A DNA stretch of 24,692 bases from CAZPDM01 sp964585305. GTDB lineage: Bacteria; Planctomycetota; Uabimicrobiia; Uabimicrobiales; JABWCH01. Shown here piece after piece: positions 6,979 to 14,778 of the stretch. Within the stretch, counting starts at the first letter, position 1; the number at the start of each line of letters is the position of its first letter. The stretch is from NCBI GenBank assembly GCA_964585305.1, contig CAZPDM010000066.1, positions 1 to 24,692 of the forward strand. The letters are read 5' to 3'. The position numbers and the translations under genes are program-made. A model generated the notes under the pieces. The model searched no databases. It was given only the letters and a program-made list of their open reading frames with translations, and was not told the DNA's origin.

Positions 6979-8898
6979 CTATTCTTTCCATGCCCAAAGA
7001 TGTGCTTCATTAAAAATATTGATAAGACCATTGATTTTTGTATATCCATAGGGAATATTATATTCAGGATTAGGTGTTATCACTTGAAGTCGAGGATCAT
7101 ATAAAATAATATGATTACGACTCCAAAGATAGATTGCAGGAGGATCATTGTGTAAAACTTCATGAGCTTTTTTCCAAATATTGCGAACTTTTTCTATATT
7201 CGTTGCATCTCTGGTTTCAATAGCCATAGTATTGATTTGCGAATTGTAATAATTCCCATAATTGCTATTACTCACCGATGTTTCCTTCGGATTTTTGTAA
7301 AACATGCGCATTAAACTAGGAGTCCCGGTAATTTTAGTGGTGCGTAGAACTAAATCAAACTTGCCATTTTGTAGTCTAGGATAATATTTTTCGTTGTCAA
7401 GATAATCTATAACAATAAAAATTCCAATTTTTTCAAAATCTTCTTTTAATGCTCCGCAAATTTCTTTAATCAAAGGATTTTTGCCTTCAGGATTGTTCGC
7501 AATTAAAGTAAGTTTAGGAAATCCTTGAATTTGATCCGAACTAATTTTAAGACTCTGAAGTTGGCCAAGATTCAATTGTATACCACGTTGCAATCGTTTT
7601 ACAAAGATTCGATCTTTTCTGGCGATCTGAACACGAAAAACATTTTGTTTAAGATCTGATAAGGCTTGAGCTATATCATGGATGGATTCGATTTTTGTAC
7701 GTTCAATGCTTTGAATCCAGTCGTTTTCCAGAAATTCATTTTCTGGAACTAAACAATCTGTTCCAATAAATACTTTATTCCCTCGCTCAAAGACATCCAA
7801 GCCCCATTCTCTATATAAACTTAATAAAGCTAATGCTTTTTTAGCGTCATCACTATAAGGAGGGATCATTAAATTATAAAAAAAATTGCGTTTAGGGATT
7901 GGCCCAGAAATCAATTCCCCTTCGCCCCCTAGTAGTTTTTGAAGAGCTAATTTCTTTCGGAAAGCATAATTTAGCGCACGTCGAACTACTGGTAATTTAA
8001 GATAGGGATTTTGACAATTAAACATAAAACCCGTAGAAGAATCATCCGAATATGTAGAGACTTGTGTTTTAGGTGCGGAATTCAAAATATATCCACGTTC
8101 TGCAGGAGTAACACTTGATAAAAGATGTACGCGCCCTGCAATAAATTGCTCATTTCTGGTTAATAAAGCTTTAGGAAATGCCTGCATACGAATTGATTGC
8201 AAAGGTTTACAATTAGATGGTAATTTTAGATTTTGATAATAAGGATGTTCGGGACGTCTTGTCATAAGAATATATTTATTTTCTTCTACACGATTGATAT
8301 AATATCGCCCCCATCCCATGTAACGAAATTGAGCTTTATCAGGAATTGCTTCGGAAGGACTATTGGCATTTCGAAAACTCATTTTATTTACCAGCGGAAA
8401 ATAAAATTCACCAGGTAATGGTTCAGTTTGCAAAGCATCCGCATAATATGTATCCATACTACTAGGACTTTTGGCTACTAAAGTAAGCGGAGAAGCGACC
8501 TGCCAACTTGATCTATTTAATTTTCGATAATCTAATGAAAATATAATATCTTCACACGTTGGTTTTCGTGTAGCATTTGCCCAAGGAACATCATTTAAAT
8601 TAAAATTTAAAGTTTTTCGATTTCCAATGTTTAGGCTTCTCCAATTAGCTAAACAAGGACGATATGCTTGTTGGCCAGATGTAATTTCATATATATCAAC
8701 TAAAGGATCGCAAGTTAATTCAATAATGCGTCCTTCGACTTCTGTCTGGAACTTATCCAAGGGGTTGAAACGATAATCCCGAAGATAACTTAAAAAACTT
8801 AAGGGAAATTCCATTTCCGCATAAACTAGTTCTTGGGATTGAATATTTCCTAAAAAACAAAGGAGCAAGATAGAAAGAATCAAAAAGTTTTTTTTCAT
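6979..8898 (-). CDS. Family-5 extracellular solute-binding protein with inserted PDZ-like domain
   Basis: 639 residues with a signal peptide (about 1-21, ending IQSQ). It follows the SBP_bac_5 (peptide/nickel/oligopeptide-binding) plan: KPTCEDIIFSLDY near 111, FRYMGWGRYYINRVEENKYI near 190-210, VVRRALNYAFRKKLALQKLL near 304, and late KLTLIANNPEGKNPLIKEI then KIGIFIVIDYLDNEKYYPRL. Between the SBP segments ALLSLYREWGL (about 356-367) and FPKLTLIANN (about 460) lies extra sequence. Its core, WIQSIERTKIESIHDIAQAL then NVFRVQIARKDRIFVKRL (about 394-436), reads like a PDZ domain. No ABC permease or ATPase genes are next to it, so transport is not assured and a periplasmic sensing or docking role is possible. 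It begins 9 nt after the helical-repeat gene and is probably co-transcribed. The stop is TAG. Confidence 0.83.
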   Translation of the reverse strand: MKKNFLILSILLLCFLGNIQSQELVYAEMEFPLSFLSYLRDYRFNPLDKFQTEVEGRIIELTCDPLVDIYEITSGQQAYRPCLANWRSLNIGNRKTLNFNLNDVPWANATRKPTCEDIIFSLDYRKLNRSSWQVASPLTLVAKSPSSMDTYYADALQTEPLPGEFYFPLVNKMSFRNANSPSEAIPDKAQFRYMGWGRYYINRVEENKYILMTRRPEHPYYQNLKLPSNCKPLQSIRMQAFPKALLTRNEQFIAGRVHLLSSVTPAERGYILNSAPKTQVSTYSDDSSTGFMFNCQNPYLKLPVVRRALNYAFRKKLALQKLLGGEGELISGPIPKRNFFYNLMIPPYSDDAKKALALLSLYREWGLDVFERGNKVFIGTDCLVPENEFLENDWIQSIERTKIESIHDIAQALSDLKQNVFRVQIARKDRIFVKRLQRGIQLNLGQLQSLKISSDQIQGFPKLTLIANNPEGKNPLIKEICGALKEDFEKIGIFIVIDYLDNEKYYPRLQNGKFDLVLRTTKITGTPSLMRMFYKNPKETSVSNSNYGNYYNSQINTMAIETRDATNIEKVRNIWKKAHEVLHNDPPAIYLWSRNHIILYDPRLQVITPNPEYNIPYGYTKINGLINIFNEAHLWAWKE

Positions 8899-8907
8899 AA
8901 TTTTTCC

Positions 8908-10470
8908 CTAATCCAATTTTTCCCAAATTTGATTTTCCGCATAAGGATCTTTTGGCAAATTATTTTCTTCTGCTTCATATAAAGATTGATATTGTAAATC
9001 AGGCTGCAGTTGTATGATATGTCCTAAAATGCTATATGCACCCCGACCATCTCCTAATATTGATAAAACATCCATAAGAAGAAAACCTATCTTAATTTCT
9101 TCGTTCAAACAAAGATTTTCAAATTGTGTTTTATTCGCCTGACGATGAGTATAGCGATAAAAAGAAACTTTATATCCTGCTAAAAAAAAATCAGCTTCTA
9201 AATTAATATTATTTAATTTGGGAGCTATTTCTGCTAAATTCTGCCCCATCCTCCAAGAAGCAAGAGCAAGTCCTAATTTAGATTCTTGTTGCCATTTAGC
9301 ATCTAAATTTTTTTCATAGCGTGTCCAAATTTCTATACTTTGTGTCAAATTATCGCGAACAAAATTACTCCAAGCAATCGCCATTTCAAAGCGACTTTGT
9401 AAGTTATCTGAAATAATTTGAGCTTCCGCTGGATGTTTAGAAATTTGACTTAAAATAAAATTATATCCTTCTTGCCAAATTTCAAAAGGTTTTGGAGCTG
9501 TAGCACCAAGCATAAAAATCATATCACATAAAGTCCAATCTTTCCATTGCTCTTTATTTTTTTTGATAGCTGTTTCGTATTCCTGCAAAATAGAACTTGT
9601 TCTCAATAGAGAAATACTACGAGTTTCAAAATTAAATTCTAAAGAATCAACAAAATTTTGTGAAATATTTCCTAAAGTAGGATCTAATATTTGTGCCAAA
9701 GCCATACCATATTGACATTCTTTTTTCAAAATTGGATCGTATAAAGACAGAGAAGAAAAAAGATAAAACCCAGCATGAGAATATCCCAATCTTAATAACT
9801 GCCAACCTAAAAAAAGGCAGTATTCATGGAGATATTGAATAGTTAACGTATTTTGTTTAATCCCTGTAGAACTATTTTGTAAAATAGCTAAAATAGCTTT
9901 AGAATATTCTTCATTTGTTAAATAATTTTCACAAAAATGTTGAGTTAAAATAGCTACAATAACTAATTCTTTTGAATTGGCAAGTTCTGTAATAAATTTC
10001 TGTTGCAAATGTTTTATATTAGACTCACTTAAATACTGAGAATAACTAAAAGCCTTTCCCTGCCAATAGCCATGCTCTATGATTCCACTTATACTTAGTT
10101 GTTTTTGCCAATCTCCGTCCGAATTCCGTAATAATGAAATAATATGCCCAATCTTTGCTTCTAATATTTCTGTTTCTGACGAGTCTTTATTTTTTTGTAA
10201 AAATGAGGAAAATTGCGTTGCGGCTTCGCTAAATTTATGATTCTGATATGCAATATATGCAAGCTGTAAAAAGTTATCTGAAATAATTTGAGGAGAACTA
10301 ATCTGGTTTGTTACTGTTAGAGGAACTGTTGTATTCTGTTGTTCTGGCAATTGCTGTGAAGAGGTGTTTTGTTGTGGTTTTATGGTCTGTTGAGATAAAC
10401 CAGATTGCCACCACCAAATACATGTACAAACGATTAAACATAAACACACTATAAAAATAATTTTTCTCAT
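8908..10470 (-). CDS. Membrane-anchored helical-repeat (TPR-like) protein
   Basis: 520 residues. An N-terminal segment (about 3-18) ending in WWW looks like a signal anchor, followed by a Gln/Thr/Pro-rich spacer of about 40 residues. The remainder is almost entirely alpha-helical in pattern. Pairs such as LAYIAYQNHKFSEAATQFSSF and WSNFVRDNLTQSIEIWTRYE have TPR spacing (Y-x2-A/G-x3-A). The expected place is the periplasmic face of the inner membrane, as a scaffold. An in-frame TTG six codons upstream exists, but the ATG at 10470 is preferred. The solute-binding gene starts 9 nt after this stop, so the two proteins may work together. The specific function is unknown. Confidence 0.72.
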   Translation of the reverse strand: MRKIIFIVCLCLIVCTCIWWWQSGLSQQTIKPQQNTSSQQLPEQQNTTVPLTVTNQISSPQIISDNFLQLAYIAYQNHKFSEAATQFSSFLQKNKDSSETEILEAKIGHIISLLRNSDGDWQKQLSISGIIEHGYWQGKAFSYSQYLSESNIKHLQQKFITELANSKELVIVAILTQHFCENYLTNEEYSKAILAILQNSSTGIKQNTLTIQYLHEYCLFLGWQLLRLGYSHAGFYLFSSLSLYDPILKKECQYGMALAQILDPTLGNISQNFVDSLEFNFETRSISLLRTSSILQEYETAIKKNKEQWKDWTLCDMIFMLGATAPKPFEIWQEGYNFILSQISKHPAEAQIISDNLQSRFEMAIAWSNFVRDNLTQSIEIWTRYEKNLDAKWQQESKLGLALASWRMGQNLAEIAPKLNNINLEADFFLAGYKVSFYRYTHRQANKTQFENLCLNEEIKIGFLLMDVLSILGDGRGAYSILGHIIQLQPDLQYQSLYEAEENNLPKDPYAENQIWEKLD

Positions 10471-10506
10471 TTTTTTACTCACTAGCAAAAGATTTATTTT
10501 TGGGGG

Positions 10507-10545
10507 GCAGCCAATTCTTTCTTAAAAAGAAAAGAAGATGGCTGC
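10507..10545. repeat. Imperfect hairpin with GCAGCCA/TGGCTGC ends
   Basis: The end arms (10507-10513 and 10539-10545) pair, and an inner TTCTTT / AAGAAAAGAA stretch can pair with bulges. It lies between the small lipoprotein and the helical-repeat gene. There is no T-run on either strand, so a terminator is doubtful; RNA processing or mRNA stability is as likely. Confidence 0.35.
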
Positions 10546-10560
10546 AAACAAACTAAAGTA

Positions 10561-10827
10561 CTAATAACTACCCTCTTGTAAAGTCCCTTCTACATATCCA
10601 GGTTGTACTTTTTTAATATCTTCTTTCACTGTGGTATTTTCTTGCTTAATCGTATTTAAATCCTGTTGCATTTGTGTTATAACAGCTTCCATTTTTGAAA
10701 TTTTGCTATTCATTTCATTGATTGTTTGTTGCTGTTGTTCAACAGTTTTCTGTAAGGGAGCAGTACTTTCACAACCTATGCAAAGGGCTAAAATTCCTAA
10801 ACATGCTAATATAATAGTAGATTTCAT
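10561..10827 (-). CDS. Small coiled-coil lipoprotein (Lpp/OprI-like)
   Basis: 88 residues: a lipoprotein signal of about 18 residues ending ILALCIGC, with Cys19 as the lipidation site. The -3 residue is Cys rather than the usual Leu, so the lipobox is not perfect. After a short linker, residues about 26-72 form a heptad coiled coil (IxxMxxxIxxMxxxI style), and a short Gly/Tyr tail ends the protein. The length and plan resemble murein lipoproteins, but the end is EGSY rather than the Lys used for peptidoglycan attachment. An upstream in-frame ATG at 10857 is rejected because AAGGAA lies 7 nt before the ATG at 10827. The gene is 53 nt downstream of trpS with no terminator between. Confidence 0.72.
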   Translation of the reverse strand: MKSTIILACLGILALCIGCESTAPLQKTVEQQQQTINEMNSKISKMEAVITQMQQDLNTIKQENTTVKEDIKKVQPGYVEGTLQEGSY

Positions 10828-10880
10828 AATAAATTCCTTTTTTTTAAAGACATTCAAATTAAACAGTAAAAAAAATTAGA

Positions 10881-11870
10881 TTACCATCTAATACCAATTT
10901 TTTTATGAACTTCAGCTATAGTTTCCGCGGCTATAGCCCGGCATTTCTGAGCAGAATTTTCAATAAAAGACTCAACTTGTGAAAAATCTTTCTTTAATTC
11001 AAAATATCTTTCACGAATTGGGCCTAGTGTTTTTTCTATATTAGCCGCCAAAATTTTCTTGCATTGCATACATCCAATGCCTGCTTTACGACATTCTACA
11101 TCAATATTTGCTAATTCTTCTTTGCTAGAGAAATATTGATGGTATGATGTATAAACATTGCAATCAGTTGGAATCCCAGCATCTTCTCGACGTTTTCGAC
11201 GAATATCTGTTTTAGCTACAGACAACTTTTTCCAAAGTTCTTGTGGTGTATCAGAAAGAGCTATCGTATTTCCCAAACTCTTGGACATTTTTCGTTCGCC
11301 ATCAATACCTAAAATACGGCGGGCTTGACTAATAAGCGGCTGTGGTTCTGGAAATACTTCTCCAAATCGAGAGTTAAAACGTCTTGCAATATCACGAGAA
11401 AGTTCAAGATGTTGCAATTGATCTTCACCAACAGGCACATATTGTGCTTTATATAAAAGAATATCAGCAGCTTGGAGTACAGGATATGTAAACAAACCGG
11501 TTGAAACAGATTCCCCTTTATCTTGCGATTTATCCTTAAATTGGGTCATCCGTGATAATTCTCCCATAGTACAATTACAATTAAATATCCAAGCCAACTC
11601 TGTATGTTGTGGGACATGGCTTTGAATAAACAACAGTGTATTGCCAGGTTGAATACCACAAGCCATAATCATGGTAGTAGCTTCTTTAATTTTTTGAGTC
11701 ATTTCTGCAGGTTCATAAGGAATTGTCATAGCATGATAATCTACAATGCTTAAAATTCCTTCATATTCAGGATTATTAGACAATTCGACCCAACGTTGGA
11801 TGGCACCTAAATAATTTCCAATGTGGATTTCACCGGTAGGTTGGATTCCAGAAAAAAAACGTTTCTTCAT
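10881..11870 (-). CDS. trpS: Tryptophan-tRNA ligase
   Basis: 329 residues, the usual length for the bacterial enzyme, which charges tRNA-Trp with tryptophan using ATP. The class I signatures are present: HIGNYLG (16-22, the HIGH motif) and GERKMSKSLGN (KMSKS at 194-198). Other family motifs are FSGIQPTGEIHIG at the N-terminus, SIVDYHAMT, YPVLQAADILLY, VGEDQLQHLELSRDIARRFN and GIGCMQCKK near residue 255. The ATG at 11912 is in frame, but AAGGAG stands before the ATG at 11870 and MKKRFFSGIQPTG is the normal family start. No T-box leader was recognised in the short upstream region. Confidence 0.97.
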   Translation of the reverse strand: MKKRFFSGIQPTGEIHIGNYLGAIQRWVELSNNPEYEGILSIVDYHAMTIPYEPAEMTQKIKEATTMIMACGIQPGNTLLFIQSHVPQHTELAWIFNCNCTMGELSRMTQFKDKSQDKGESVSTGLFTYPVLQAADILLYKAQYVPVGEDQLQHLELSRDIARRFNSRFGEVFPEPQPLISQARRILGIDGERKMSKSLGNTIALSDTPQELWKKLSVAKTDIRRKRREDAGIPTDCNVYTSYHQYFSSKEELANIDVECRKAGIGCMQCKKILAANIEKTLGPIRERYFELKKDFSQVESFIENSAQKCRAIAAETIAEVHKKIGIRW

Positions 11871-11956
11871 CAAAAATTCTCCTTGTAAAATATGCTGCTG
11901 ATAGGAAAACATTAGTCTATTCAGCTATTCTTTGAAATTTAGCTAAAAATATAGGC

Positions 11957-11981
11957 TTTTGCTTGACGAAAGCAAGCAAAA
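11957..11981. repeat. 9-bp inverted repeat in the divergent trpS / kinase control region
   Basis: TTTTGCTTG (11957-11965) and CAAGCAAAA (11973-11981) are separated by 7 nt. The repeat overlaps the -35 element of the rightward promoter candidate and lies between divergent genes, as an operator would. Confidence 0.45.
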
Positions 11982-11992
11982 TGTGTTAAAAT
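11963..11992 (+). promoter_or_regulatory. Candidate sigma-70-type promoter for the kinase-hutI-FHA operon
   Basis: TTGACG (11963-11968) and TAAAAT (11987-11992) with an 18-nt spacer match the -35/-10 consensus at five of six positions each. Transcription would start near 12000 and leave a leader of about 105-110 nt before the kinase ATG. Confidence 0.55.
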
Positions 11993-12054
11993 ATATTATC
12001 TATTTTTAGATATTTTAACTTTTTTTTAAAATAACGATAGTAAAATTTTTCTAT

Positions 12055-12075
12055 ACTTTAATTAAAAATTAAAGT
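12055..12075. repeat. AT-only 9-bp hairpin in the kinase leader
   Basis: ACTTTAATT (12055-12063) and AATTAAAGT (12067-12075) flank a 3-nt loop. It is in the predicted 5' leader, 33 nt before the ATG. The stem is nearly all A-T pairs and so weak; it could be a protein-binding site or chance in AT-rich DNA. Confidence 0.3.
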
Positions 12076-12108
12076 TAAAAAAATATTTCTGTCAGAAAAA
12101 GGCAATAT

Positions 12109-13464
12109 ATGGCAGATACTTTAGATTTGTTTATTGCACAGCAATGCTTAATACGTGAATGGGCAACAAAATCTCAACTTCGAGAATGTATGAAATTGGC
12201 CAAAAGCTCACAAGGCCATCGTTTGGAAGATATGCTCGTTTATAAAAAGTATCTCACCTCACAACAAATAGCAGAAATTCATAGCCTTTGGCAAAAAGAA
12301 CATCCTAATACTACGATTACGTGTCCAAAGTGCCAAGAAAAAAATGAAATTGTCAATTATAAAAATGAACAATTATATTTTTGTAATAAATGTGGGCAAA
12401 TTTTACCTTCTGAAGGAACTCAAAAGGCTTCCTCTGGAGCAAAGTCTTCTGCAAATAATGAAGTTGCTCTTGCAAAACAAGAGTTACCACTTTTTCCTCC
12501 AAATTTTGGCCCATATAAAATACTTGCAGAATTAGGCAGAGGAGGGATGGGGATAGTATACCAAGTAAAACATCCCGATATAGATTTTCCTCTAGCTCTT
12601 AAAGTACTTATGCCAAGCCAAGATGATGCGGAACAAAGTGAAAATATGATGAGATTCTTTCGAGAAATTGAGCTAGCTTCCCAAATTCATCACCCTAATA
12701 TAGTCAGCATTCATGAAGTTGGATCATATAATGGTTGTCCTTATTATACAATGGACTATATTGAAGGGCAAACTCTTGATAAAATTTTACGAAATAATTT
12801 TTTCTTTTCTGAAAAAAAGGCATTAGAAATTATAGAAAAAGTTGCGGCAGGAGTTGCTTGCGCACATCGTGCTCAAATTATACATCGTGATATAAAACCA
12901 TCTAATATTATCTTAGATAAAAATGATCGCCCATTTTTAATGGACTTTGGAATTGCCACATGTCGAGACCAAATTTTCAAAAAATTAACACGCACAGGGA
13001 CAATTATGGGAACTCCGGAATATATGTCTCCGGAACAAGCAAGTGGGCAAACTCATCTAATAAATTTTCAAAGTGATGTCTATTCTCTTGGAGCATTATT
13101 ATATCATATATTATCAGGGATGCCCCCGTATCAAGCCTCTTCTCCTATGGATACAATCAGTAGAGTTGCAGAAGGTAAGTTCGTACCATTAAGACAAATT
13201 GCTCCTCACGTTTCTCGAAAAGTAGAAGCAGTTGTTATGATGGCAATGGCATTTAATATTAAAGATCGCTATGCCAATGCTACAGTTTTTGCGGTTGAAA
13301 TCCGCGCAATTCTTGCAGGTTTAAGTACCATAGCTAAACCATTTTCCCCTTGGAAAAGCAAAATAGAAATTTTAAAAAAGAATCTTATAGTTATATTATG
13401 CTTTTTTATTACAGGGATAGCAATTGCTATAGCATTTTTTTTTATAATTAAAATGTTAAAATAA
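12109..13464 (+). CDS. Membrane-anchored Ser/Thr protein kinase with N-terminal zinc ribbon
   Basis: 451 residues. Residues 1-65 form a small helical region, followed by a zinc ribbon (Cys72, Cys75, Cys92, Cys95) and a short linker. A PknB-type kinase domain follows (about 134-405). It has the glycine loop LGRGGMGIVY, ALKVL with the ATP-anchoring Lys165, HRDIKPSN (Asp261, Asn266), MDFGIA (Asp279) and GTPEYMSPEQ, so it looks catalytically complete. A single C-terminal span (about 425-447) anchors it with nothing substantial beyond, so the kinase and zinc ribbon should be cytoplasmic. AAAAAGG precedes the ATG. The zinc ribbon before a kinase with a terminal membrane anchor is a planctomycete-style arrangement. 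The FHA protein two genes downstream is a natural reader of its phosphothreonine products. Its regulators and substrates are unknown. Confidence 0.95.
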   Translation: MADTLDLFIAQQCLIREWATKSQLRECMKLAKSSQGHRLEDMLVYKKYLTSQQIAEIHSLWQKEHPNTTITCPKCQEKNEIVNYKNEQLYFCNKCGQILPSEGTQKASSGAKSSANNEVALAKQELPLFPPNFGPYKILAELGRGGMGIVYQVKHPDIDFPLALKVLMPSQDDAEQSENMMRFFREIELASQIHHPNIVSIHEVGSYNGCPYYTMDYIEGQTLDKILRNNFFFSEKKALEIIEKVAAGVACAHRAQIIHRDIKPSNIILDKNDRPFLMDFGIATCRDQIFKKLTRTGTIMGTPEYMSPEQASGQTHLINFQSDVYSLGALLYHILSGMPPYQASSPMDTISRVAEGKFVPLRQIAPHVSRKVEAVVMMAMAFNIKDRYANATVFAVEIRAILAGLSTIAKPFSPWKSKIEILKKNLIVILCFFITGIAIAIAFFFIIKMLK

Positions 13465-13496
13465 TTAAAAATTATTGTCATAAAGAAGGAAAAACT

Positions 13497-14762
13497 ATGC
13501 AACAAGTTGATGTAATGGTAACAAATATTGGACAGTTAGTAACTATTTCCGGGCCAAATCGTCCTAGAATAGGCTCGGAAATGAAGGAACTTGGCATTCT
13601 TGAAAACGTAGCAATTGCTATTGATAAAGGAAATATTATAGCCATTGATCAGCAACAAGAAATTCAAAAATCATATCATGCAAAACATACAATTTATGCA
13701 GGAGGATGTTTAGTTACTCCAGGCTTTGTAGATCCTCATACTCATCCTATTTTTGCTGCAACAAGAGAAAATGAATTTGCTATGCGTATTCGTGGGAGTA
13801 CTTACCAAGAAATTGCTAAAGCTGGCGGTGGAATTCGTAACAGTGCGAGAAGACTTCAACAAACTGATAAAGAAACGCTAAAAGAATTAGCTTATAAAAG
13901 AATCATGAGATTTTTGCAACTTGGAACTACAACAATTGAAGCCAAAAGTGGCTATGGACTTTCCACAGATTCAGAAATTAAATCGCTAGAAATTTTGCAA
14001 GAATTAAGCCAGAAAGTTCCTCTTGATATTGTTCCTACTTTTTTAGGTGCGCACGAAGTTCCAGATGATTATCGTGATCGTAGAGAAGACTATATCAATT
14101 TACTTATTTCCGAAATGATTCCTCTTATTGCTGAAAAAAAATTAGCAAAATATTGTGATGTATTTTGTGAAGATCATGTTTTTAATATTGAAGAAAGTAA
14201 ACGTATTTTAGAGGCAGGGATAAAATTTGGACTCTTGCCTAAACTTCATGCAGAAGAACTCGCATATACTGGCGGTTCTGAATTGGCAGCACAAATACAT
14301 GCAACTTCAGCAGATCATTTAGTTGCGATTGCTGATAAAGGCATCGAAGAAATGAAAAAAGCTGGTACAATTGCAGTTCTACTACCTGCGACAACTTTTT
14401 TCCTTGGCTCTTCTCGCTATGCACCTGGACGTAAGATGATTGATTCTGGAATGGCTGTTGCTTTAGCTACTGATTTTAATCCAGGTTCTTGTATGAACCA
14501 AAATATGCAACTCGTCTTAACTATTGCCGCTATGCATTTAAAAATGCTTCCAGAAGAATCTTTAGTTGCAACAACAATCAATAGTGCTTGCGCAATTGGG
14601 AAACAAGAACAAGTTGGCAGCCTAATGCCAGGAAAACAGGCAGATATTATTATATGGCAAGCCAAAAATTATTCTTATCTGCCATATCACTTTGGAGATA
14701 ATCTTATTAGAATGGTACTAAAGAAAGGAAAAATTGTTGCCGAATTTTCAGAATGGCTTTAA
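13497..14762 (+). CDS. hutI: Imidazolonepropionase
   Basis: 421 residues, the usual length. HutI hydrolyses 4-imidazolone-5-propionate to N-formimino-L-glutamate, the third step of histidine degradation. It is a metal-dependent amidohydrolase. Visible metal ligands are VDPHTHP (His81, His83), His251 in KLHAEEL and Asp326 in LATDFNPGS. Family motifs include the YGLSTDSEIKSL region, FLGAHEVP (His186) and SCMNQNMQLV. AAGGA lies 7 nt before the ATG. It starts 32 nt after the kinase stop, and the FHA gene starts 16 nt after it, so it lies inside a signalling operon. No hutH, hutU, hutG or hutF is in the window, so the rest of the pathway must be elsewhere or absent. Confidence 0.96.
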   Translation: MQQVDVMVTNIGQLVTISGPNRPRIGSEMKELGILENVAIAIDKGNIIAIDQQQEIQKSYHAKHTIYAGGCLVTPGFVDPHTHPIFAATRENEFAMRIRGSTYQEIAKAGGGIRNSARRLQQTDKETLKELAYKRIMRFLQLGTTTIEAKSGYGLSTDSEIKSLEILQELSQKVPLDIVPTFLGAHEVPDDYRDRREDYINLLISEMIPLIAEKKLAKYCDVFCEDHVFNIEESKRILEAGIKFGLLPKLHAEELAYTGGSELAAQIHATSADHLVAIADKGIEEMKKAGTIAVLLPATTFFLGSSRYAPGRKMIDSGMAVALATDFNPGSCMNQNMQLVLTIAAMHLKMLPEESLVATTINSACAIGKQEQVGSLMPGKQADIIIWQAKNYSYLPYHFGDNLIRMVLKKGKIVAEFSEWL

Positions 14763-14778
14763 TTTATAAGGACGAAAA

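Noticed and set aside
6979..8898. Part of a complete ABC peptide transporter operon
   Set aside because: No permease or ATPase gene lies on either side; the neighbours are a helical-repeat protein and a protease.
10471..10488. TTG start six codons upstream for the helical-repeat protein
   Set aside because: The ATG at 10470 gives a standard signal-anchor N-terminus; the TTG start adds only a short polar extension.
11871..12108. T-box or trp-type leader upstream of trpS
   Set aside because: trpS lies on the minus strand with only a short A/T-rich leader; no T-box sequence, specifier loop or antiterminator pair was recognised.
13497..14762. Presence of a hut operon
   Set aside because: Only hutI is found; the neighbours are a kinase and an FHA protein.
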